In this document: piece by piece, positions 6,880 through 12,766 of the stretch | Layout of the letters: every line of letters starts with the position of its first letter | Position numbering within the stretch: the stretch's first letter is position 1 | Source: a virus | DNA length: 20,249 nucleotides | Direction: 5' to 3' (one strand) | IMG/VR virus record: IMGVR_UViG_3300043438_000522 | Location: 1-20,249 of that record | Program-made: the position numbers and the translations under genes | The notes under the pieces: model-generated | Databases searched by the model: none | What the model was told of the DNA's origin: nothing | The model's input: only the letters and a program-made list of their open reading frames with translations

Positions 6880-7086
6880 ATGGCAACAAATAACAGACCA
6901 CTAAAAGCATATGTTAGGTTTGATGGTACAGGTAGAATTGTACCTAGTAGTCTTATATTACGTAAAAACAAACCTAAAGTGGGTAAATGGCAAGAGATTC
7001 CAGCATACGAGTGCTGTAATCCTACTACCACTAGCACAACAACTGCTGCTCCAACTACTACTAGTACGACCACAGCAGCACCTTAA
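6880..7086 (+). CDS. Headless module-B protein: anchor plus Thr/Ala linker only
   Basis: The protein has 68 residues. Module B occupies 1-46 (LKAYVRFDGTGRIVP, RKNKPKVGKW, AYECC). Residues 48-67 are two exact copies of PTTTSTTTAA, followed by Pro and stop. No outer domain follows. TAA at 7084-7086 is 2 nt before the ATG of the next module-B gene. Either this is a short capping form that occupies an anchor site without a receptor-binding head, or it is a remnant of a fibre gene that lost its head. The intact anchor and synonymously diverged repeats argue against recent decay. Confidence 0.75.
   Translation: MATNNRPLKAYVRFDGTGRIVPSSLILRKNKPKVGKWQEIPAYECCNPTTTSTTTAAPTTTSTTTAAP
7021..7080 (+). 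repeat. Two identical 10-residue repeats encoded by different codons
   Basis: Both 7021-7050 and 7051-7080 encode PTTTSTTTAA. Eight of the ten codons differ between the copies, all only at the third base. The peptide repeat is exact while the DNA has diverged. Confidence 0.85.
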
Positions 7087-7088
7087 TC

Positions 7089-7523
7089 ATGGCAACAAGT
7101 AGTAACAAGCTTAAAGCTTTTGTAAGATTTGATGGAACAGGACGTATTATACCAAGTAGTTTAATTGTACAAGCATTTAAACCAAAGGTTGGTAATTGGC
7201 AAGAAATAGATGCAAATGAATGTTGTAACTATATACCAATCACTACCACTACCACAACTACATCTGAAGCTAAACGTTTTCAAGATTTAGTATATAGAGC
7301 TGAGAAGAGTTCAAATGCTTGTGATCGAGTAGGAGGAGGTGTAATTTTTGTATCAGGTGATGGAACAACTTTTTGTAATTCAACTATTCTTACAGGTAAT
7401 GAATTTGGTAATTTACCACCAGGACAACTCTCTATATCATATGATGGTCAGGTTAGAACAGCTAACCATGGAGCAGAACAAAAGTTTGTAACATTTATTA
7501 CTGGATGTAGTAATTGTCCATAA
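7089..7523 (+). CDS. Module-B fibre protein with Thr linker and small Cys-containing head
   Basis: This is a 144-residue protein. Module B (1-46: LKAFVRFDGTGRIIP, FKPKVGNWQEI, NECC) is followed by a seven-Thr linker (52-58). An 80-residue outer domain with Cys residues follows: SSNACDRVGGGVIFVSGDG, TTFCNSTILTGNEFG, GQLSISYDGQVR and a final FVTFITGCSNCP. Small C-terminal domains of this kind, beginning with an Ala-Cys element and ending in G-C, recur after Thr linkers in Bacteroidetes phage proteins; I know no function for them. The gene follows the headless copy with a 2-nt gap, suggesting tandem duplication of the anchor. Confidence 0.78.
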   Translation: MATSSNKLKAFVRFDGTGRIIPSSLIVQAFKPKVGNWQEIDANECCNYIPITTTTTTTSEAKRFQDLVYRAEKSSNACDRVGGGVIFVSGDGTTFCNSTILTGNEFGNLPPGQLSISYDGQVRTANHGAEQKFVTFITGCSNCP

Positions 7524-7552
7524 ATAAAATAATAAAATAAAAACTAAACAAC

Positions 7553-7966
7553 ATGGCAATTAAATCATTATTCCCTCAAGATATGTTAAATAGCTCAGGA
7601 GGAGAACTTTCGTTAGAAAGTATTGCTGCTAAACTAACATACTTCCATGAGCAATTACATTTGACTCATTGGCAAACAACTAGTTATGCAGAACATCAAG
7701 CCACAGGAGCATTGTACGATTATGTACATGATTTCAAAGATGGATTGATTGAAAAGATTATGGGATATACAGGTAAAAGACCTGCTCCATATAAAATAGA
7801 AGCTCTTACAAACTGTACAGCTGGTCAATGTGTATCAGATCTTCTATCCTTTGCTTCAGCTTTGAAAGCATATGGTGAGAAGAATGGTTATCATGATGTA
7901 TGCAACCTTGCAGATGCATTATCTGGAGAAGCAGCAAAAACACGTTACCTACTAACATTGTCATAA
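7553..7966 (+). CDS. Dps/ferritin-like four-helix phage protein (DUF5856-like)
   Basis: This is a 137-residue, predicted all-helical protein. Residues 32-67 carry H-x3-H-x2-H-W-Q-T-x-S-Y-A-E-H (32-48), LYD (54-56) and D60, D63, E67. The pattern recalls the ferroxidase-site region of Dps proteins (HW-x-x-x-G...H...D...D-x-x-[AE]). Family knowledge: phage proteins of this type are listed as DUF5856 and look like degenerate Dps/ferritin folds. DNA protection or iron handling is possible but not shown. The conserved HWQT and MGYTGKRPAPY features suggest a specialised family. It lies at the end of the fibre cluster, and the next gene starts directly after its stop codon, implying co-translation. 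Confidence 0.7.
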   Translation: MAIKSLFPQDMLNSSGGELSLESIAAKLTYFHEQLHLTHWQTTSYAEHQATGALYDYVHDFKDGLIEKIMGYTGKRPAPYKIEALTNCTAGQCVSDLLSFASALKAYGEKNGYHDVCNLADALSGEAAKTRYLLTLS

Positions 7967-8251
7967 ATGCAAGTAAACAGAAGATTCTTTCCTAATAGAA
8001 TGCAAGACAATGATGAATTGTTCATTGCTTCTTTATTAGGTGTTATAGAATCTGTTGATGAATTATGTTCTATAGAAATAACAAAGAAGCCACATGCCTA
8101 TCATTTTAGAATAGCAGCAAGTCTTCCTAAGTATAACAATATGCTTATAGAAGAAATTCTTAAGTTCTGTAACATGTTCAAGATAAGAATAGATATGAGT
8201 AAATCAATAAAAACATCAAGTGTTATAACATTTGAAATAAATTTAGAATAA
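7967..8251 (+). CDS. Small conserved-type orphan, translationally coupled to the Dps-like gene
   Basis: This is a 94-residue protein of unknown family, with ATG immediately following the TAA of the upstream gene. It shows a helix (DELFIASLLGVIESVDELCSIEI), then an alternating beta-type segment (HAYHFRIAAS), a second helix (NNMLIEEILKFCNMFKIRIDM) and a final strand (SSVITFEINLE). The beta-alpha-beta layout suggests a small alpha/beta fold. No catalytic motif is visible. Direct coupling suggests it is made in proportion to the Dps-like protein or the neighbouring fibre. Confidence 0.7.
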   Translation: MQVNRRFFPNRMQDNDELFIASLLGVIESVDELCSIEITKKPHAYHFRIAASLPKYNNMLIEEILKFCNMFKIRIDMSKSIKTSSVITFEINLE

Positions 8252-8252
8252 T

Positions 8253-9311
8253 ATGGCAACATGGATAAAAGCAGGGTTCTGGCAACAATTATGCAAACCT
8301 TGTATAGGTTATAAAGGATGGCTTAATTTAGATCAATTAATAGAAAGTATTGCTGGTCCAGGTGTTCCTGGTCCACAAGGTCCTGAAGGTCCACAAGGAG
8401 TTCAAGGAGTTCAAGGTCAAAAAGGTGAACAAGGAATTCAAGGAATACAAGGTGAGCAAGGACAAACTGGAGATCAAGGTCCTCAAGGAACTGCAGGTAA
8501 CTCTGTAACTATTTTAGGGTCTTATGCAGACCTTGCAGCATTTAATGCTGGAGCTGGTAGTCTTCCTGGAGCTAATATAGGAGATGCATGGATTTTATTA
8601 AGTGATGGTTCTTTGATGACATGGAATGGTACAGCATGGTTTGATGCTGGAGATATAAAAGGTCCTCAAGGAGATCAAGGACCTACTGGTCCACAGGGAA
8701 CACAAGGTGAACAAGGACCTCAAGGAATTCAAGGAATACAAGGTGTACAGGGTGTACAGGGTGTACAGGGAGATGTTGGACCACAAGGACCTGCAGGACT
8801 TACTGGATTATTTGCTCAAACAGCTGATAGTACGCCTGTAACTGCTACAATAGTAGAGACAACAATGATTGGGCCTGGTGTTGGCTCTCTTACTGTACCT
8901 GCAAATGGGTTCTCTGTTGGAGATTCTTTTACATGTGCATTAGATGGTATAATTTCTTGTGGAAGTTCAGCAACATTACATGTTCGTGTTAGAACACTGA
9001 CAGGAATACTTCTTGCAGATACTGGTATAATTGACATGGCTGCTGCAACTAATAAGAATTGGATAATGAATTTATACTTTACAGTTAGAACATTAGGAGG
9101 ACCCACAGTAGCATCTATTTCATCTGGAGGATTATTTTCTTATATTAGAAATGGAGGAACTCAATTTGAAGGATATGACTTAAGTGAAATTAATAATACA
9201 ACGTTTGATACAACAATAAGTAATACAATTGTAATAACTGCACAATGGGATACAGCAGATGCAGGTAATTCAATACTATCAAGAAACTTTACATTAACAA
9301 AAATTTATTAA
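8253..9311 (+). CDS. Module-C collagen-like tail fibre
   Basis: This is a 352-residue protein. Module C (1-30: MATWIKAGFW, GWLNLDQLI) is followed by a Gly-X-Y run (37-82), an intervening globular segment (83-134: GSYADLAAFNAGAGSLPG, GDAWILLSDGSLMTWNG, WFDAGD), a second Gly-X-Y run (137-185) and a C-terminal domain of about 165 residues (LTVPANGFSVGDSFTCALDG, LHVRVRTLTG, NKNWIMNLYFTVRTLG, GYDLSEINNTTFDTTISN, TLTKIY). Gly-X-Y stalks in phages form trimeric fibres, and the C-terminal domain looks like a beta-jelly-roll trimer tip. The X-Y positions favour Pro-Gln, Ile-Gln, Val-Gln and Glu-Gln. It probably binds a receptor or decorates the capsid. The gene starts 1 nt after the preceding stop. 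Confidence 0.9.
   Translation: MATWIKAGFWQQLCKPCIGYKGWLNLDQLIESIAGPGVPGPQGPEGPQGVQGVQGQKGEQGIQGIQGEQGQTGDQGPQGTAGNSVTILGSYADLAAFNAGAGSLPGANIGDAWILLSDGSLMTWNGTAWFDAGDIKGPQGDQGPTGPQGTQGEQGPQGIQGIQGVQGVQGVQGDVGPQGPAGLTGLFAQTADSTPVTATIVETTMIGPGVGSLTVPANGFSVGDSFTCALDGIISCGSSATLHVRVRTLTGILLADTGIIDMAAATNKNWIMNLYFTVRTLGGPTVASISSGGLFSYIRNGGTQFEGYDLSEINNTTFDTTISNTIVITAQWDTADAGNSILSRNFTLTKIY
8742..8768 (+). repeat. Three perfect 9-nt repeats in the collagen-like stalk
   Basis: ggtgtacag is repeated three times in a row (8742-8750, 8751-8759, 8760-8768), encoding Gly-Val-Gln triplets. This is a likely slippage site that could change stalk length by whole triplets without a frameshift. Confidence 0.9.
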
Positions 9312-9316
9312 TATTT

Positions 9317-9340
9317 GTATATATAAGAAACATTATATAC
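9317..9340. promoter_or_regulatory. AT-rich inverted repeat between the collagen-like gene and the next
   Basis: gtatata (9317-9323) and tatatac (9334-9340) form a perfect 7-bp inverted repeat with a 10-nt centre. It sits in the 60-nt gap after the fibre gene, about 30 nt before the next ATG. It contains TATATA-type -10-like sequence and could be a promoter or operator, or merely low-complexity AT sequence. There is no G/C-rich stem or T tract, so it is not a typical terminator. Confidence 0.25.
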
Positions 9341-9356
9341 ATTTACTGTTAATTTT

Positions 9357-9374
9357 AAAACCAATTACATTATG
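9357..9374 (+). promoter_or_regulatory. Leader motif copy 2 (aaaaccaattacattatg)
   Basis: It matches 4279-4296 at 17 of 18 bases, including the ATG. Both copies follow short non-coding gaps, unlike the tightly packed genes around them. Confidence 0.35.
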
Positions 9375-9611
9375 GCACAGTATGATCCTAACAAGCGTTA
9401 CACTTGGGGACCTGAAGACAAATTCGAATTCAATGGAAGAGAATTTGGTCTAATTCTTAATTCTTTAAGAGCTATTCTTAACACAGAAGAAGCTGCAAAG
9501 ATCTTATTAGCTCAACAAGCTAATGCTGCTATTGAGGGAGTTATGGCAAAAGGCGTTGAATTAGACATTGTTAAAGAGGCTATGGAAGAAGTGTCTTCTA
9601 AAGATCTTTAA
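9372..9611 (+). CDS. Small helical phage orphan
   Basis: This is a 79-residue protein, not recognised. The N-terminal half is mixed (YDPNKRYTWGPEDKFEFNGREFGLI). The rest is predicted helical and Ala/Glu-rich (LRAILNTEEAAKILLAQQ, AIEGVMAKGVELDIVKEA). The phrase Y-T-W-x-P-x-D-x-F-x-x-[ST/N]-G-x-E-F recurs in small proteins near phage structural genes, but I know no function. It is the first gene after the fibre block, preceded by a 60-nt gap, and is followed by a hairpin. Confidence 0.7.
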   Translation: MAQYDPNKRYTWGPEDKFEFNGREFGLILNSLRAILNTEEAAKILLAQQANAAIEGVMAKGVELDIVKEAMEEVSSKDL

Positions 9612-9619
9612 AAAACAGT

Positions 9620-9644
9620 TCTGGTTGGGTGATTAAGAACCAGA
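9620..9644 (+). other. Hairpin after the small helical gene
   Basis: tctggtt (9620-9626) and aaccaga (9638-9644) form a perfect 7-bp stem with an 11-nt loop, 8 nt after the stop codon. No T tract follows, so intrinsic termination is unlikely. It could be an RNA stabiliser, a processing site, or a leader structure of the next gene. Confidence 0.35.
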
Positions 9645-9668
9645 CGTAGATAATCTAAGCACTTCTCT

Positions 9669-9869
9669 ATGAGAATATACGAACCTAAGAATAGGATAGA
9701 TGTTACAACACCCAAGGGAGATGGGGTGATATGGTTAGTGACTGATTATGGTCATGAAACAGACACCATCTATACAATTGTACTTAATGAAACTGGAGAG
9801 ATGTGGCAATATACACATTCCCAAATAATAGTTAAACCCAATATAACATTTAAACGCTATGGCAAATAA
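9669..9869 (+). CDS. Small SH3-like (KOW-type) beta-barrel phage protein
   Basis: This is a 66-residue protein. The pattern VTTPKGDGVIWLVTDYGHETDTIYTIVLNETGEMWQYTHSQIIV is a run of short beta strands with a turn at K-G-D-G, as in SH3/KOW-like small barrels (first two strands around G-x-G-x-[IV], then acidic turn, then W-x-[YF] strand). Many phages encode proteins of this form near their structural genes; a nucleic-acid-binding or regulatory role is plausible but not shown. Its end overlaps the next gene by 11 nt, implying translational coupling. Confidence 0.65.
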   Translation: MRIYEPKNRIDVTTPKGDGVIWLVTDYGHETDTIYTIVLNETGEMWQYTHSQIIVKPNITFKRYGK

Positions 9870-10068
9870 AACAAAAGGTGGAAGTCTAACTGGACTTAAA
9901 GCCTCTACTAAAAGAGATAAGGGTATTGACCCTAAAGGTGCTTGGACTAAAGTACAAAAGAAAACATTAGCTGGTGCTAAGTCAACACCTAAACTTACTA
10001 AGGATAAACAACTTGGTGCTACAAAACAAACAGCTAAGTCTGGTGCTAAAGTTTCAAAAAAGAAATAA
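9859..10068 (+). CDS. Lys-rich basic protein (69 aa)
   Basis: It is extremely basic, with about a quarter of residues Lys, and otherwise Thr, Gly and Ala: GGSLTGLKASTKRDKGIDPKG, KKTLAGAKSTPKLTKDK and a KKK end. There are almost no acidic or aromatic residues and no transmembrane segment, so it is probably disordered in isolation. Such a composition suggests nucleic-acid binding. First of a run of basic small genes to 12701. It overlaps the upstream gene by 11 nt and shares a TAATG stop/start with the next. Confidence 0.7.
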   Translation: MANKTKGGSLTGLKASTKRDKGIDPKGAWTKVQKKTLAGAKSTPKLTKDKQLGATKQTAKSGAKVSKKK

Positions 10069-10235
10069 TGGCCACTGATAAAAAATGGATGCAAAAAGCT
10101 GCAGCTTCTATAAAACGTAGAGGAACAAAGGGTGTTTGTACAGGAGCTAAATTTGGTGGACCAACATGTAAACCTGGATCTAAGCGTTATACTTTAGCAA
10201 AAACTTTTAAAAGTATAGCCAAGAAGAAAAAATAA
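10068..10235 (+). CDS. 55-residue basic Cys/Gly protein
   Basis: This reading frame is flanked on both sides by TAATG junctions (its ATG uses the last A of the previous stop; its TAA overlaps the next ATG). Motifs are KKWMQKAAASIKRRGTKG, VCTGAKFGGPTCKPGSKRY and LAKTFKSIAKKKK. Small phage proteins with a helix ending in [KR]-[KR]-G-T-K-G and then C-T-G-x-K-F-G...C-x-P-G-S-x-x-Y-x-L-A are familiar to me from metagenomic phages, without known function. The two Cys could form a disulfide or a metal site. High basicity again suggests DNA or RNA contact. Confidence 0.72.
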   Translation: MATDKKWMQKAAASIKRRGTKGVCTGAKFGGPTCKPGSKRYTLAKTFKSIAKKKK

Positions 10236-10858
10236 TGCTTAAACGTATAGATAAAATATGTTTACATTGTGATAATACTTACTCAGGTACAAAAGCTAGT
10301 AAGTATTGTGGATATGATTGTGCTAAAGCATCAAGAAAGAAAAGAGTTATATTAAACTGTCAAGATTGTAATAAAGAATTTGAAGTCCAGGAATGGAATA
10401 AAGATGCTAAATTTTGCAGTTATGATTGTAAAGTTAAAAATCAATCTTCTGATATAGTTGATATAACTTGTAACAGTTGTCAAACTACTTTTAAAAGAAA
10501 AGAACACAAGATAGGAAAACATAATTTCTGTTCTAAATCATGTGCTAATGAATTTAATAAAGGAGTTAATCATTATGAATGGAAGGAACATTTACATAAT
10601 AAAAATGTAAAACTTGCTCTTAAACAATGGTCTTTGAAGATTAAAGAAAGAGATGGTTATACTTGTCAGTTATGTGGAGATACTAATAAAGATGTTCTAC
10701 AAGCTCATCATATGAAACATAGAAGTCAATTTCCTGAGCTACAATTTGATTTTAGTAATGGTATTACACTTTGTTTAAAATGTCATGCTTTACAACATAT
10801 AAATGATCCAAAAGCATTAAGATTAATAACTCATAAAATAAACAAATATTATGTCTAA
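10235..10858 (+). CDS. HNH endonuclease with three N-terminal zinc-knuckle units
   Basis: This is a 207-residue protein. Three C-x2-C...C-x3-C units lie at 9-29, 42-65 and 79-103. The C-terminal HNH domain has RDGYTCQLCG (139-148, Cys pair C144/C147), AHHMKHR (157-163, catalytic His candidates), the FSNGITLC segment with N175, and CLKCHALQH (180-188). Family knowledge: HNH enzymes nick or cut DNA using a beta-beta-alpha metal finger; free-standing versions in phages often act as homing endonucleases. It interrupts a series of small basic genes, which fits an inserted mobile gene. However, TAATG at its start and an 8-nt overlap at its end show it is well integrated into the transcript. Confidence 0.92.
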   Translation: MLKRIDKICLHCDNTYSGTKASKYCGYDCAKASRKKRVILNCQDCNKEFEVQEWNKDAKFCSYDCKVKNQSSDIVDITCNSCQTTFKRKEHKIGKHNFCSKSCANEFNKGVNHYEWKEHLHNKNVKLALKQWSLKIKERDGYTCQLCGDTNKDVLQAHHMKHRSQFPELQFDFSNGITLCLKCHALQHINDPKALRLITHKINKYYV

Positions 10859-11708
10859 GATAACAAAAGTTCCTAATGGTCCTCTTATTAAAAAGAAGGG
10901 TCCTTTTAAAGGAAGTACATTAAAGACTGGTGGTACAATCAAAAAAGCACAGGCTGGTGCTGTAATGACTAAAAGAGATAGTACAGTAGCAAACATAAAA
11001 GAACAAGCTAGACTAAGACAAAATCTTAAAGATTTTCAGAAAAAAGCTGGTAGTAAACCATTGACTCCTGAATTAGTACGTGAAAAAGATTCTCTTAAAG
11101 GTTTATTAAAAGACTTTTCTACTAAGCAAAGAGTGAAGGGTACAGGACTAACAGAGCAGCAACTTGCTAAAAATGATTCTATATATACAGCACAAGAACG
11201 TAAGAAAAAAAGTGAAGTGGATGATAGTGGTCAACTTAGATGCATTGGTAATGATAAACCAGGATGTTCTGGATCACAAGCAGCAAGTGAAAGAAGAGTT
11301 AGAAGAGAGGCCAGAAGAAGAAATGGTGGTCCTATTAAGAAAGCTAAAGCTGGTGCAATGATTAAACGTGCTCAGAATGGAGAATCTTTTACTAAAGATG
11401 GTAACGAATACACTTACACCAAACAAGTAACTAGACCTGAAGGTAAGAGAAAATATGAAGGTAAATCTAAAGATCAAGCAACAGCTATGAAAATAGCTAA
11501 CTTTAAAATAAGAAATAATCCTAGTGATTCTTTAAGAACAGTAAAACCTGTAATAAAAAAGAATGGAGGAATGATTAAACGTGCTGATGGTTCTATGTCT
11601 AGAAGAGGACTTTGGGATAACATAAGAGCTAATAAAGGATCTGGAAAGAAGCCTACAAAGCAAATGTTAGTACAAGAGAAGAAGATTAAAGCTAAATCTA
11701 AGAAATAA
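10851..11708 (+). CDS. Basic repeat protein with GG-x-I-K-K-A-x-A-G-A motifs
   Basis: This is a 285-residue, strongly basic protein. A short motif recurs: GGTIKKAQAGA (27-37), GGPIKKAKAGA (159-169, continuing MIKRAQNG) and GGMIKRADG (239-247). A helical, charged segment lies between (residues 45-125), followed by an Arg-rich patch (SERRVRREARRRNGG) and two Cys (131, 139). The end is Lys-rich. Related motifs (GKTVSKAKNG, GKSVNKAKSGG) occur in the protein at 12002, so these are probably parts of one system. No known domain is recognised. DNA condensation, an internal virion protein or a host-nucleic-acid binder would fit the composition; none is shown. Confidence 0.75.
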   Translation: MSKITKVPNGPLIKKKGPFKGSTLKTGGTIKKAQAGAVMTKRDSTVANIKEQARLRQNLKDFQKKAGSKPLTPELVREKDSLKGLLKDFSTKQRVKGTGLTEQQLAKNDSIYTAQERKKKSEVDDSGQLRCIGNDKPGCSGSQAASERRVRREARRRNGGPIKKAKAGAMIKRAQNGESFTKDGNEYTYTKQVTRPEGKRKYEGKSKDQATAMKIANFKIRNNPSDSLRTVKPVIKKNGGMIKRADGSMSRRGLWDNIRANKGSGKKPTKQMLVQEKKIKAKSKK

Positions 11709-11980
11709 TGGCAAAGACAGCAGCTTGGCAAAGATCTGAGGGAAAAGACCCAAAAGGAGGCCTAAACAGAAAGGGTGTTGCTTCTTATAGAAAACAAAAT
11801 CCTGGTAGCAAATTAAAAATGGCTGTAACAACTAAACCTTCTAAGTTAAAACCTGGAAGTAAAGCAGCTAATAGAAGAAAATCATTCTGTGCTAGAATGT
11901 CAGGAGTTAAAGGCCCTGCTAAGAAGCCTAATGGTGAACCAACAAGAAAAACTCTTGCTCTTCGTAAATGGAATTGTTAA
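11708..11980 (+). CDS. Basic phage protein of the AWQR-EGK-PKGGLN type (DUF6321-like)
   Basis: This is a 90-residue protein. It has the ordered motifs AAWQRSEGKDPKGGLNRKG (5-23), SYRKQNPGSKLK (26-37), KLKPGSKAANRRKSFCARM (46-64) and RKTLALRKWNC at the C-terminus. This order is shared by a widespread family in large phages and viruses, which I recall as DUF6321. The near-invariant SFCARM and final W-N-C suggest a compact metal- or nucleic-acid-binding protein. The function is not known to me. TAATG coupling links it to the upstream gene. Confidence 0.8.
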   Translation: MAKTAAWQRSEGKDPKGGLNRKGVASYRKQNPGSKLKMAVTTKPSKLKPGSKAANRRKSFCARMSGVKGPAKKPNGEPTRKTLALRKWNC

Positions 11981-12001
11981 TAATCTAAAAAATATATAAT
12001 C

Positions 12002-12538
12002 ATGTTACAACCTAAAAAACCTATTAAAAAAACAAAAAAATCAACTAATCCTGCTGATAGCTATCCTCCAATGAAGGATAAAAGAGGAGTTCCTACAATT
12101 GGTGGTGGAGAGGGAACAACCCCTCCTTTTACTAGAAAAGAAATGGAATATAAAAAGAAAATGACAGGCTTACCAAGAGGTAAGATGGGTAAAACTGTTA
12201 GTAAAGCTAAAAATGGAACATCATTAGGAATGAAATCTGTTAAAGCTGGATTTGATAAAAACCCAGGTGTTACAAGAGCTGATATTATTACAGCTGCTAC
12301 AAAAAAAGCTAAGAAAGGTGCTACAGTTAAAAAAGCTTTCTTAGGAAAAATGTTAGGTGGAGCAGGAAAATCTATGATTGGAGGATTAGCTGGAAAAGCT
12401 CTTGGTGGATTAATGGGTGGTGGAGGTAAATCAGGAGGAATAGGTGGAATGCTTGGTGGATTAATGGGTAAAAATGGTAAGTCTGTAAATAAAGCTAAAT
12501 CTGGTGGATCAATGAAAAAATGTAAAGGTGGCTGCTAA
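12002..12538 (+). CDS. Basic protein with a glycine-zipper-like segment
   Basis: This is a 178-residue protein. The N-terminus is Lys/Pro-rich (KKPIKKTKKSTNPADSYPP). Its centre carries GKTVSKAKNG and KKAKKGATVKK. Residues 114-157 are Gly-rich with Leu/Met/Ile at regular spacing (LGKMLGGAGKSMIGGLAGKA, LGGLMGG, MLGGLMGK), resembling glycine-zipper (GxxxGxxxG) membrane-inserting segments. The tail repeats GKSVNKAKSGG and ends KKCKGGC. A basic carrier with a membrane-active Gly zipper would suit an ejected internal protein or a membrane-perturbing factor, but this is inference from composition. It shares short motifs with the protein at 10851. There is a 21-nt gap upstream. Confidence 0.75.
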   Translation: MLQPKKPIKKTKKSTNPADSYPPMKDKRGVPTIGGGEGTTPPFTRKEMEYKKKMTGLPRGKMGKTVSKAKNGTSLGMKSVKAGFDKNPGVTRADIITAATKKAKKGATVKKAFLGKMLGGAGKSMIGGLAGKALGGLMGGGGKSGGIGGMLGGLMGKNGKSVNKAKSGGSMKKCKGGC

Positions 12539-12701
12539 AAAAGAAACATTTGGTAAAGCCAAGAAGAGTGGAGCACCAAGAATGGCTCCTAAAGTTGCTA
12601 TCCCTAGCAAAAAGAATCCTATGTGGATGAAAGAGTCTGATACAAAATCACAACGTAAATCTCCTATGCTTCCTATGAAGCAAAAGAGATTGTCAAAATA
12701 A
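12528..12701 (+). CDS. 57-residue basic protein, GTG start, last gene of the + block
   Basis: The frame is open from after TGA 12513-12515 to TAA 12699-12701. The only plausible initiator is GTG at 12528, overlapping the previous gene by 11 nt, the same overlap as at 9859. It reads MAAKKETFGKAKKSGAPRMA, then PMWMKESDTKSQRKSPMLPM and ends KRLSK. It is very basic, with seven Met, like its neighbours. No family is recognised. It is followed directly by the strong bidirectional terminator. The GTG start makes it easy to miss. Confidence 0.6.
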   Translation: MAAKKETFGKAKKSGAPRMAPKVAIPSKKNPMWMKESDTKSQRKSPMLPMKQKRLSK

Positions 12702-12733
12702 TATTCTTTGTTTTTCTTTCTTTTTTTCTGAAG

Positions 12734-12766
12734 AAAAACCCCCTCTGTAATAGAGGGGGTTTTTTT
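12734..12766. terminator. Bidirectional intrinsic terminator between convergent blocks
   Basis: A perfect stem ccccctct (12739-12746) / agaggggg (12752-12759) with a 5-nt loop is flanked by five A on the left and seven T on the right. The stem can extend through A-T pairs to 13 bp and works in both orientations. The T run overlaps the stop codon (12765-12767) of the methyltransferase gene on the other strand. Confidence 0.93.

Noticed and set aside
6858-7073. Minus-strand frame rich in Val
   Set aside because: It arises from the complement of Thr and Ala codons in the module-B gene; the + strand protein has clear paralogs at 5942 and 7089.
8598-8786. Minus-strand frame with repeated TLY units
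   Set aside because: It is the complement of the Gly-X-Y repeats of the collagen-like fibre; the repeated pattern is an artefact of the coding repeat.
9735-10094. Minus-strand 119-residue frame
   Set aside because: It is antisense to two coupled + strand genes and has a composition typical of complement of Lys codons.
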